DNA of 34,338 bases. Origin: CAZCEC01 sp964497615 (GTDB lineage: Bacteria; Chloroflexota; Anaerolineae; Anaerolineales; UBA6663). The stretch is taken from assembly GCA_964497615.1 (NCBI GenBank), contig CAZCEC010000068.1, positions 1-34,338 of the forward strand. The letters are read 5' to 3'. Position numbers and translations under genes: made by a program. Shown here in pieces: positions 24,376 through 31,709 of this stretch. Position 1 is the first letter of the stretch. The number at the start of each line of letters is the position of its first letter. The notes beneath the pieces are model-generated. The model saw only the letters and a program-made list of their open reading frames with translations, searched no databases and had not been told where the DNA came from.

Positions 24376-25866
24376 CTAATCATCCACCCAATACACCGTA
24401 TTGCGGGCAGTGCTGCACGTGCACGCCTCCACCCATGTTCCCAGCCGCGTCATCCGGCCGGTGTATGGCTCCGGGCCGCTCTGCGCCACCCATCCCCCCA
24501 GATTGAAGGGCGCGATGCCGGGCAGCACGCCCTCCGCCGGGATCCACTCGCCATTGTACTTGCGCGACAAATGGACGTGCGTCCCCGTGGCTGTCCCGCC
24601 CTCGCACGACGGATGCCCCAGCGGGTCGCCTGCCTGCACCACGGTCCCCGCGGGGGCCAACCCGTCATCCCTCAGGTGGAAGTGAACCAGCACCCAGCCG
24701 GTTTGTTCGTGCCCATCCCCATCCAGGTCCAGCACCAGCATGTTCTCGCCCGACCGCACAACCACGCCCGCCGCCGCCGCTGTCACCCACTTCTCCGTGC
24801 TGCTGCAACCGGTCACGCCCGCCGGGGCAAAGTCCAGCGCCGCCCACGGCAGCCGCTCGCCCCATGGCGGGTGCGGCCCGCCCGTAAACGCCCACGTCTC
24901 GCGCGCCGGAAATGGCAGGTCCAATAGCGGCTGCTCCAGGTTGCCCGGCAGCACCTCGGGGACCTCGCCCTCGAACGGATCGCCCCACAGCCCGATGAAG
25001 GTCGCTCCAAAACCGCCCGGCCCCGTGGCGGCCGTGAACGTCTCTAGGTCCATCACCTGCGCGAAGAAGTACTGAACCGCCACGCTCCCCGCGGTCTGAT
25101 ACGGGTCGGGCCGCGAGGTCGTCTGGTCATCGAGGGTCAGCGAGGTAAGCGCGCCCGTCCGCCAGCCATAGTAGCCCACGCTCAACTGCTCGGCCGCATA
25201 CCGCAGTTGCGCATACAGCCCTGTGACCCGCGGGATGGGCCCAAATGGGCTGTTGCGCTCGGCCTCGGCCACCTCGGCGCGGGTCAGCGCCCCGGTGCGG
25301 TATTCCATCAGCGCCAGCAGCACACGCGGGTTGATGGAGTACTGCTGCGCGACATAGAGCACGGTCTGGGCCGCGCTGCGCTGCCGCCGGGCCACGAACG
25401 ACGACATCTCGCGCAGATAACCCGGCTGGCTATCCACGTAAGCGTCAATGTCGAAACCCGCCGCCGGCGGTCCGAACACTAACTCACTGTCGGGGATGAT
25501 CTTGTACGGCGAGCCGCCCAGCGCGAACCAGTAAGCGGGGATGGTGAGCGCCTGCCCGGAAACCAGCGTGGTGGTCGGCGCGAGGCCCGGGTTGAGCGCC
25601 AGCACTTCCTCCGGCGTGGTGTTGAAGTGCGCGGCCACCGCCGCCAGGATGTCGCCCGTCTGCGTGAGGTAAGGCAGCGTGTGCCCGGCCGCGAATGGCG
25701 CGCGCGTGGGCAGCGGCGTCGCGTCAAAGTCCGGCGTCGGCGAGGGCGTCACGGAGGGCTGCGGCGTCAGAGTCGGCAGCGCCGTCGGCACCGAGGCCGG
25801 TGGCAGCGCGCATGCCCCCAGAAGGAGGACCACCATATAGAGAAGAATACCGATCCAGAGTTTCAA
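24376..25866 (-). CDS. LysM - M23 metallopeptidase lipoprotein (paralogue 3)
   Basis: 496 aa. Lipoprotein signal with lipobox LLGAC (Cys19), a Thr/Pro linker (23-57) and a LysM-like peptidoglycan-binding domain (62-110). A helical middle domain holds SINPRVLLALMEYRTG (177-192) and GYYGWRTGALT (231-241). The C-terminal M23/LytM peptidase has Zn ligands H332 and D345 (GGPH...ALDFAP) and H430-x-H432 (GTHVHLSRKYNGEW), with H397 in the expected strand. A DLDGDG loop (380-385) precedes that strand. M23 enzymes cut peptide cross-links of peptidoglycan. The start is TTG 25866 with GGTGAAGAG before it; ATG 25836 is possible but would remove the positively charged signal start. It is the most diverged of three tandem copies. 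Confidence 0.9.
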   Translation of the reverse strand: MKLWIGILLYMVVLLLGACALPPASVPTALPTLTPQPSVTPSPTPDFDATPLPTRAPFAAGHTLPYLTQTGDILAAVAAHFNTTPEEVLALNPGLAPTTTLVSGQALTIPAYWFALGGSPYKIIPDSELVFGPPAAGFDIDAYVDSQPGYLREMSSFVARRQRSAAQTVLYVAQQYSINPRVLLALMEYRTGALTRAEVAEAERNSPFGPIPRVTGLYAQLRYAAEQLSVGYYGWRTGALTSLTLDDQTTSRPDPYQTAGSVAVQYFFAQVMDLETFTAATGPGGFGATFIGLWGDPFEGEVPEVLPGNLEQPLLDLPFPARETWAFTGGPHPPWGERLPWAALDFAPAGVTGCSSTEKWVTAAAAGVVVRSGENMLVLDLDGDGHEQTGWVLVHFHLRDDGLAPAGTVVQAGDPLGHPSCEGGTATGTHVHLSRKYNGEWIPAEGVLPGIAPFNLGGWVAQSGPEPYTGRMTRLGTWVEACTCSTARNTVYWVDD

Positions 25867-25922
25867 CTCTTCACCAAATACCGACGCCCGACCACTGACG
25901 CCTGACTACCGGCGAGCGACCG
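25867..25922 (-). repeat. heptanucleotide tandem array, copy 4
   Basis: Eight phased 7-nt units, among them CCGACGC, CCGACCA, CTGACGC and CTGACTA (consensus YYGACNN). They start at the first base upstream of the TTG start codon of LysM-M23 paralogue 3. The array forms one end of a 296-bp spacer; the part from about 25923 to 26079 is C-rich, low-complexity and shows no gene. Confidence 0.65.
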
Positions 25923-26079
25923 CCGCCGCCGACCCTCACCCACCACCAACCCATCGCGCCTCGCTGTCCCCCCGCTCCCCATTGTCTTCCAACCTTCTTC
26001 TTCAACCCCGCCCTCAGCTTCCCCGCTCCCCCTCATCGTCCGCCCTTCGTCCCACCCCCGCCGCCCCTCCCCCTCCCTG

Positions 26080-26171
26080 CCTCCGTCCTCCGTCCTTCAT
26101 CTGTCGTCCTTCGTCTTTCGTCCTTTGTCGGTCGTCGGTCGCCGCCAATCACCCGTCACTCTTCACTGTTC
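26080..26171 (+). repeat. heptanucleotide tandem array, copy 5
   Basis: Nine phased units (CCTCCGT twice, then CCTTCAT, CTGTCGT, CCTTCGT, CTTTCGT, CCTTTGT, CGGTCGT, CGGTCGC), one 8-nt slip, then three more of a different type (ACCCGTC, ACTCTTC, ACTGTTC). The second part covers the stop codon of LysM-M23 paralogue 2 (26163-26165) and its last codons. Confidence 0.85.
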
Positions 26172-27866
26172 ATGCCTCACCGCCGTCCACGCCGCCGTGC
26201 AGGTGCAGGCTTCCACCGTCACGCCGTTGCGCGTCAGCGTCCCATAGTATTCGCCCTTGCCCTGCCCCGCCACCCAGCCGCCCATGTCGAACGGCACCGC
26301 GCCATACGCCGGAATCCACTCCCCGTTGTACTTGCGCGCAATGTGCACGTGCGTCCCGGTGGACCGCCCGCCCTCGCACGACGGATGCCCAAGGCGCTGG
26401 CCGCGCTCCACCAGCGTGCCCTCGGCCACGCGCCCCTCCGTGGCAATGTGCAGGTACAGCACCACCCAGCCGGTGGCCTCCCGGCCGTCGCCGTCCAGGT
26501 CCACCACCACGGCCCCGTTCGCCGAGCGCAGCACCAGGCCCGCCGCCACGGCCGTCACCCACGCGGAGGACGGCGCGCAGCCGCCCACCACCGCGCCCGG
26601 CGCAAAGTCCAGGGCCGCCTGCGCCCCGCCCAGTTCCCACGCGCCGTGCGGCCCGCCCGAAAGATACCACGTGGACCCAACCGGATAGGGCAGCGCCATC
26701 GGCGCTTGCACCAGGTCCGCGGGCAGCAGCGGGTCCAGCGCGCGGGCCGCCGGATCGCCGAACAGCGCGCGATAAGTATTGGCAAAGCCTTCCGGGCTCA
26801 CGGCCACGTCCCAATCCGTTCGGTCAAATACCTGGGCCAAGTAGTGCTGCACCGCCACGGTGCCGGCGTTCAGGCTGGGGTCCAGCCGCAGGCTGGTCCC
26901 GTCTCTGAAGTGGATTTCGGTCAGGCTGCCGTCGCGCCAGCCGTAATAGCCAATCGCCAACTGGCTCGTCGCCCACGTCAACTGCGAGTTGAGGTTGGTC
27001 AGGTAGAGGTGCTCGTAGCGGTAGGGGTAGCGCAGCGCGTCCCCCTCCGGCGATGGGTTAAGCACCCAGCCGCTCAGGTATTCCAACAGCGCCATCAGCA
27101 GCCGCGGGTTGATCGAGTGGTCACGCGCCGCGACCAACAGTACCTCGCCGCCGGGCCGCGCGCGGTCGTCCGCATAGCCCACGTACTCCGCCAGATAGCC
27201 GCCCCGCTGCGCCGCAAACTCTTGCGGGTCGAAGCCAGCCGCCGCGCCGCTGAATACCACCTCCGAATCCGGCAGGATGTGATAGCCCGGCCCCACCTCG
27301 CCCAGCACATTTGGAACAACCAGCAGTTGACCATCGGCCAGCAGGCCCGCGCCCAATGTCCCGGTCGCCGAGGCCAGTTGGATGTCCGCCGGGTTCACCC
27401 CAAACCGCGCCGCCAGCGTCGCCAGCGTGTCGCCCGACTGCGTCTCATACAGCAAGGTTCCGGCCGGCGTCATAATCGCCGTCGGCGAGGGCGAGGGTTC
27501 CGGCGGCAGGGTGCTGGTGGGCAGCGCGATCAGCGTCGGCAACCCGGTGGCCGGCTCGGCGGTTGGCGGCGGTGCGGGCGTCAGCGTCACCAGAACCAGG
27601 GTGGGTTCAGTTGAGGGCGCGGCGGTGGCCTCCAGCGGCGCGGGCGTCAACGTCGCAACAGCTTGCGTGGGCACTGCGCCGGTAGCCGTTGGCCCAGGCA
27701 GCCCCTCCCCGCCCGCCGCCCGCGAACGCCACACCCACACGAACGATACCGCCACTAGCGGCATCAGCAGCCACAAGAAGCGCGCGCACCCCAGCCCTTC
27801 CGGCTCATCTTGCGCCGCCGCGGCCCCCCGCCGCTTCTTGGGGTTGTAGGGGATGCGGGGGTTCAC
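26163..27866 (-). CDS. LysM - M23 metallopeptidase, membrane-anchored (paralogue 2)
   Basis: 567 aa. A basic N-terminus (NPKKRRG) and one membrane helix (29-47) replace the lipobox of its two paralogues. A long Thr/Pro/Ala linker (55-135) and a LysM (138-187) follow. The middle domain has SINPRLLMALLEYLSG (251-266) and GYYGWRDGSLT (306-316). The M23 domain has H407, D420, H473 and H506-x-H508, with the DLDGDG loop at 456-461. The C-terminus has EACTC. The frame is open to 27905, but GTG 27866 overlaps the upstream stop as GTGA, indicating coupled translation. The last codons come from a heptamer array. Its function is expected to be peptidoglycan hydrolysis outside the membrane. Confidence 0.92.
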   Translation of the reverse strand: MNPRIPYNPKKRRGAAAAQDEPEGLGCARFLWLLMPLVAVSFVWVWRSRAAGGEGLPGPTATGAVPTQAVATLTPAPLEATAAPSTEPTLVLVTLTPAPPPTAEPATGLPTLIALPTSTLPPEPSPSPTAIMTPAGTLLYETQSGDTLATLAARFGVNPADIQLASATGTLGAGLLADGQLLVVPNVLGEVGPGYHILPDSEVVFSGAAAGFDPQEFAAQRGGYLAEYVGYADDRARPGGEVLLVAARDHSINPRLLMALLEYLSGWVLNPSPEGDALRYPYRYEHLYLTNLNSQLTWATSQLAIGYYGWRDGSLTEIHFRDGTSLRLDPSLNAGTVAVQHYLAQVFDRTDWDVAVSPEGFANTYRALFGDPAARALDPLLPADLVQAPMALPYPVGSTWYLSGGPHGAWELGGAQAALDFAPGAVVGGCAPSSAWVTAVAAGLVLRSANGAVVVDLDGDGREATGWVVLYLHIATEGRVAEGTLVERGQRLGHPSCEGGRSTGTHVHIARKYNGEWIPAYGAVPFDMGGWVAGQGKGEYYGTLTRNGVTVEACTCTAAWTAVRHEQ

Positions 27867-29467
27867 GGCCGCCACACCTCGTTGAATTCGGCGCGGCAGT
27901 CGCAAGCCTCAATCGTGCGGTCGCCGTTGGTCATCGTCCCATCGTATTCCCGCCCCAGCCCGGCCGATACCCACCCATCCAGCACGAACGGGATGCCGCC
28001 GTCGGCGGTGATCCACTCGCCATTGTACTTGCGCGCGAAATGCACATGCGTCCCGCCCGAAACCCCGCCCTCGCACGACGGATACCCGAGGCGGTCGCCC
28101 GCCTGGACCGCCGTGCCCGGCAGCACCCGCTCGCGCGCCTCGATGTGCAGATAGAACAACACCCAGCCCGTTTGCTCGTAGCCATCGCCGTCCAGGTCCA
28201 CCAGCACCGTGCCGTCGCCGGTGCGCACCACCAACCCCGGCGCGGAGGCGGTCACCCATTCGTTTGAGGGCGTGCACCCCAGCACCTCGGCGGGCGGTGC
28301 GAAGTCCAGCGCGCCCCAGGCCGAGCCGGTGTCCCACGCGCCGTGCGGCCCGCCGGTGAACGCCCACACGCGCTCCGGCTCAAACGGCAATTGCAGGGGC
28401 GGCTGCACGAGGTCCGCCGGCACGAGCGGCTCATACGCCAGCCGGAAGGGGTTGCCAAACAGCGCCTTGTAGGTCGCATAGAACCCATCCGGCGCGACGA
28501 CGGCCTCCCATTGGCCGGGGGTGAGCAGCAGGTCGGCGAAGAAGTTCTGCACCCCCACCGTCCCGGGGTTCAGCGTGGGCGCAATCAGCTTGATCGAGCC
28601 GTCGCCAAACCCCCACGACACGATGCTCCCCGCCTGCCACGCATAGTAACCATAGTTTAGCCGGTTGGCCGCCCAGGCCAGTTGCCGGAACAGCCCCTCG
28701 CGCCCCGCCTCCACCCACCCAATAGGAAATGCCAGCGTGTCGTCGTCCGGGTCGGCCTGCCGCAGCCAGCCCGCCTGATGTTCCAGCACCGCCAGCAGCA
28801 GCCGCGGATTGACCGAGTAGCGCTCGGCGATAGTCTGCACGATTTCCGCGCCCGTCAATAGACGCGCTGTCGTGGACCCATCCAGGTAACGCCCCGGCAC
28901 TTCCTCCGCGTAGTTCGCCAGATAGCCCCCATAGGCCGCCACGAATGCCGTCAGGTTGAAGTCGGTGGTCGCCGGGCCATATACCATTTCGCTGTCCGGC
29001 AGCAGCTTAAAGGCCGAGCCGATCGCGTTGGTGTTTGGCACCGGGATCAACAGCACCTGCCCGACGAACAGGGTGTCGCTGACCAGCATCCCATTGGCCT
29101 CGGCGATCTCGCTTGCGCTCACCCCGTAGCGCTCTCCGATGGCGCTCAGCGAGTCGCCGCGCTGCACGGTATACTCCTCCACCGATTGTCGCTCCAGCAC
29201 CGAGGGCCGCGTGGGGTTGGGCGTGGGCGCTGAGCGTGCATCCTGCGTGGGCCGCACGGTGGGCGTGGGCACTCCCGGCACCGGCGGTGTGGGCGGCGGC
29301 AGGGTCACCGTGGCCTCGCCCGGCGGCACCTGTTGCAGCCACACCGGCGTAGCGTTGCCCACCGGCGTAATCGCCCCCAGGTCAATTGGCGCATCGTTGC
29401 GCGCGCACGCCAAAGCCGCCAGGACGAGGGCCAGCCACCCCAACGCAGCGAGATTACTCCGGCGCAT
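27863..29467 (-). CDS. LysM - M23 metallopeptidase lipoprotein (paralogue 1)
   Basis: 534 aa. Lipoprotein signal with LAALAC (Cys21), a Pro/Thr linker (55-90) and a clear LysM (98-142: YTVQRGDSLSAIGERYGV). The middle domain has SVNPRLLLAVLEHQAG (218-233) and GYYAWQAGSIV (273-283). The M23 domain has H375, D388, H441 and H474-x-H476, with DLDGDG at 424-429. The C-terminus has EACDC. A TTG lies two codons upstream, but ATG 29467 gives a normal signal peptide; it overlaps the preceding gene by 14 bp. It is the first and best preserved of the three tandem copies. All catalytic residues are present, so an active endopeptidase is likely. Confidence 0.93.
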   Translation of the reverse strand: MRRSNLAALGWLALVLAALACARNDAPIDLGAITPVGNATPVWLQQVPPGEATVTLPPPTPPVPGVPTPTVRPTQDARSAPTPNPTRPSVLERQSVEEYTVQRGDSLSAIGERYGVSASEIAEANGMLVSDTLFVGQVLLIPVPNTNAIGSAFKLLPDSEMVYGPATTDFNLTAFVAAYGGYLANYAEEVPGRYLDGSTTARLLTGAEIVQTIAERYSVNPRLLLAVLEHQAGWLRQADPDDDTLAFPIGWVEAGREGLFRQLAWAANRLNYGYYAWQAGSIVSWGFGDGSIKLIAPTLNPGTVGVQNFFADLLLTPGQWEAVVAPDGFYATYKALFGNPFRLAYEPLVPADLVQPPLQLPFEPERVWAFTGGPHGAWDTGSAWGALDFAPPAEVLGCTPSNEWVTASAPGLVVRTGDGTVLVDLDGDGYEQTGWVLFYLHIEARERVLPGTAVQAGDRLGYPSCEGGVSGGTHVHFARKYNGEWITADGGIPFVLDGWVSAGLGREYDGTMTNGDRTIEACDCRAEFNEVWRP

Positions 29468-30038
29468 ACTCAAACACCGTCTGTTCGCCCACCAGCACTG
29501 CCAGGGTCCCTGTCTCCGGGTTCGGCACGAGCTGGGGTATAGCGGTGATGGCCTCGGGGCCGGTCTCCACCAGGTCCCGGCATACGCAGTTCAGGCCGGA
29601 CGTATCACAGGTGCATAAAACGAACCAGAACTGCTCCGCGACGGCCTCTGTCCGCAGCCCCAATTGGTAGGTGATGCCATTCAGTTCGGCCCGGTCCAGG
29701 TGCCGGTAGGGGGCCACCAGTTGCGGCAGGCTGCCCCAGCAGGCCAGCACGCCCCCGCCCAGCGCCAGCAGCGCCGCCACGCCGTTGCCCAGCCAGCGCG
29801 GGCGCCGGCCGAGGGCCTGCGGCACCCAGAACCCCGCCACCCCCACCGCCAGCAGCACCAGGCTCACCGAGATGGCATTCGCCCCGCCGTGATAGAGCAT
29901 GACCAGGGGGTAGTAAACTGGCGCGCCGGTGACGCCTACCACCGGGCGCTGGCTGAGCCAGGCGAAGAAAGCTCCCAGCCCGGCGGCAGGGAGCGCCAGC
30001 AGCCACATCCAATTGGGGCGTGACCGGGAGCGAGCCAT
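29454..30038 (-). CDS. small membrane protein with CxC-x6-CxC motif, function unknown
   Basis: 194 aa, family not recognised. It has a basic N-terminus, three membrane helices (about 10-28, 55-76, 84-103) and a C-terminal soluble domain with a four-cysteine pattern C142-x-C144...C151-x-C153, which could bind a metal or form disulphides. The predicted topology puts the C-terminal domain outside the cell. Its 3' end overlaps LysM-M23 paralogue 1, and it follows DinB by 22 bp, so it belongs to the same operon. ATG 30038 has no strong ribosome site. Confidence 0.75.
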   Translation of the reverse strand: MARSRSRPNWMWLLALPAAGLGAFFAWLSQRPVVGVTGAPVYYPLVMLYHGGANAISVSLVLLAVGVAGFWVPQALGRRPRWLGNGVAALLALGGGVLACWGSLPQLVAPYRHLDRAELNGITYQLGLRTEAVAEQFWFVLCTCDTSGLNCVCRDLVETGPEAITAIPQLVPNPETGTLAVLVGEQTVFEYAPE

Positions 30039-30060
30039 ATCTGGGCGGGCGGCCGGCGCC

Positions 30061-30555
30061 TTAGTGCAGGCGCGGCTGCGCGGGTGAAACCTCCCAGAAC
30101 AGGGCCAGGTTCAAGACGTGGTGGATGTGCTCGGCGGTGTGCTGATACGTCTTGGCGATGACCCAGTGCAGCGTCACCTCGCCCCACACCGTCTCGCGCG
30201 TCTCGTTCCACGCCGAGGCCGGAAACTTCGTCAGCAGGTCCACCACCTCAGCGTGCACCTGCTGGAACTGGTCCAGCATCTCACCCACCGAGGCCAGCGA
30301 GTCCCAGGCCACATCCTCATCCGGGGCCGTGGACGCGTCGAAGGGTTGATCCAGCCACAGGCGCATGGTGGGCAGGGCCGTCTCGCGCTCATAGAACAAC
30401 ATGTGGAACACGTGCCGTGCCGCCGACCATTGGCCCGGCATATGCGGCGGCTCGCGTTGCTGCCGCTCCGCCGGCACTTCGCCCACCGCCCACACAAAGC
30501 CGGCGCCGCTGCTGGTGAGTTGATTCTTAAACCACTCGCTTGGGTCCGAATTCAT
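30061..30555 (-). CDS. DinB/DfsB-like four-helix protein
   Basis: 164 aa of the DinB/YfiT-like superfamily, small helical bundles often with a three-His metal site and roles in thiol (bacillithiol or mycothiol) transfer or detoxification. WSAARHVFHMLFYERE (43-58) and KTYQHTAEHIHHVLNL (135-150) supply the histidines (candidates H48, H139, H143). The frame is open to 30621, but the added residues read into the promoter region; ATG 30555 is the only sensible start, 29 bp downstream of a TATACT element. It leads the minus-strand block and has no clear link to the peptidases behind it. Confidence 0.85.
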   Translation of the reverse strand: MNSDPSEWFKNQLTSSGAGFVWAVGEVPAERQQREPPHMPGQWSAARHVFHMLFYERETALPTMRLWLDQPFDASTAPDEDVAWDSLASVGEMLDQFQQVHAEVVDLLTKFPASAWNETRETVWGEVTLHWVIAKTYQHTAEHIHHVLNLALFWEVSPAQPRLH

Positions 30556-30583
30556 GCATTTCTCGCAACTGATTACCGCGCCG

Positions 30584-30592
30584 AGTATAACA
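30584..30592 (-). promoter_or_regulatory. extended -10 promoter of the DinB operon
   Basis: The minus strand reads TG-T-TATACT (30592 down to 30584), a strong extended -10, about 22 nt from the expected start site to the ATG. Its -35 region would lie across the opposing promoter's -10. Confidence 0.55.
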
Positions 30593-30603
30593 CGCTCTGC
30601 GCG

Positions 30604-30612
30604 TGGTAGAAT
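30604..30612 (+). promoter_or_regulatory. extended -10 promoter of the desaturase gene
   Basis: TGG-TAGAAT is an extended -10 on the + strand, followed by a leader of about 20 nt with AGGAG (30628-30632) before ATG 30639. The two divergent -10 hexamers are only 17 bp apart. Confidence 0.55.
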
Positions 30613-30638
30613 GCCGTACAACTTTCTAGGAGAACCGC

Positions 30639-31700
30639 ATGCACAATACGCTCACTTCGCCCGCTCCATCGGCGGACCTCGTCGCCCCGCCCGCTGCCGC
30701 CCCCCGCCGTCCCTGGCAGAAAATCGTTGCCCAGTATCAAAAGTCAGATCTGCGCCGCAGCCTGTGGCAGGTCGCCAACTCCTTCGTGCCCTTCCTCGCA
30801 GTCTGGGTGCTGGCCTACTTCAGCCTGCGCGTGTCGTACCTGCTCACCCTGGCGCTGGCGGTGGTCGGCGCCGGTTTTATGATGCGCATCTTCATCATCC
30901 TGCACGACTGCGGTCATGGCTCATTTTTCAAGTCGCAGCGCGCCAACAACTTCCTGGGGACTATCGCCGGCATCTTCGCCTTCACCCCCTACTATCAGTG
31001 GCGGCATAATCACGCTATTCATCATGCCACCGCCGGCGACCTGGACCGCCGCGCCACCTGGGATGTGCCCCTGACCTACACCGTCCGCGAGTACCTGGCC
31101 CTGCCCCGCTGGCACCGGGTCTTCTATCGCCTCTACCGCCATCCCCTAATCCTGTTCGGCGTCGCGCCGTCGGTGCTCTTCCTGGTGGCCCAGCGCGTCG
31201 TCACCAACCGCGTGGGGCGGCGCGAGAAGTTCAGCGTCGTCTTCACCAACCTCGCCCTGCTGGCGGTCTTTATGGTGCTGGGCTACTTCTTGGGCTTTGG
31301 CGCCGTCCTGGCCGTTCAATTGCCCATCATCATCATCGGCGCCACCCTCGGCGTCTGGCTCTTCTATGTTCAGCATCAGTTCGAGGACACCTACTGGGAG
31401 CACACCGGCGACTGGGAGTACGCGGAGGCCGCCCTGCAGGGCTCGTCGTATTACAAGCTCCCCAAGCTGCTCCAATGGTTCTCCGGCAACATCGGTCTGC
31501 ACCACATTCACCACCTCAGCTCCCGCATCCCCAACTACGCCCTCCAGCAGTGTCACGACGACAATCCCGAATTCCAGCAGGTCAGCACCTTTGGCTTGCT
31601 TAGTAGCCTCAAGTGCGTCAACCTGCGGCTGTGGGACGAAGAGACGCGCAAGCTCGTCAGCTTCGACCACCTCAAGACCCTGAACCTCGCCAGCGCCTGA
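30639..31700 (+). CDS. membrane fatty acid desaturase
   Basis: 353 aa integral membrane di-iron desaturase. The three histidine boxes are intact: HDCGH (89-93), HNHAIHH (123-129) and HHIHH (288-292), with an extra HQFED (246-250). Two helical hairpins (about 48-86 and 170-245) frame the active site. It introduces a double bond into acyl chains of membrane lipids, using oxygen and an electron donor; the regiochemistry (delta-9 or delta-12 type) cannot be read from sequence with certainty. AGGAG lies seven bases before ATG 30639. Oxygen dependence implies an aerobic or microaerobic host. The next gene starts 9 bp downstream. Confidence 0.93.
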   Translation: MHNTLTSPAPSADLVAPPAAAPRRPWQKIVAQYQKSDLRRSLWQVANSFVPFLAVWVLAYFSLRVSYLLTLALAVVGAGFMMRIFIILHDCGHGSFFKSQRANNFLGTIAGIFAFTPYYQWRHNHAIHHATAGDLDRRATWDVPLTYTVREYLALPRWHRVFYRLYRHPLILFGVAPSVLFLVAQRVVTNRVGRREKFSVVFTNLALLAVFMVLGYFLGFGAVLAVQLPIIIIGATLGVWLFYVQHQFEDTYWEHTGDWEYAEAALQGSSYYKLPKLLQWFSGNIGLHHIHHLSSRIPNYALQQCHDDNPEFQQVSTFGLLSSLKCVNLRLWDEETRKLVSFDHLKTLNLASA

Positions 31701-31709
31701 TCACCGCCC

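Noticed and set aside
26172..27614. 480-codon plus-strand frame opposite LysM-M23 paralogue 2
   Set aside because: Antisense shadow; the minus strand shows LysM and M23 motifs in order.
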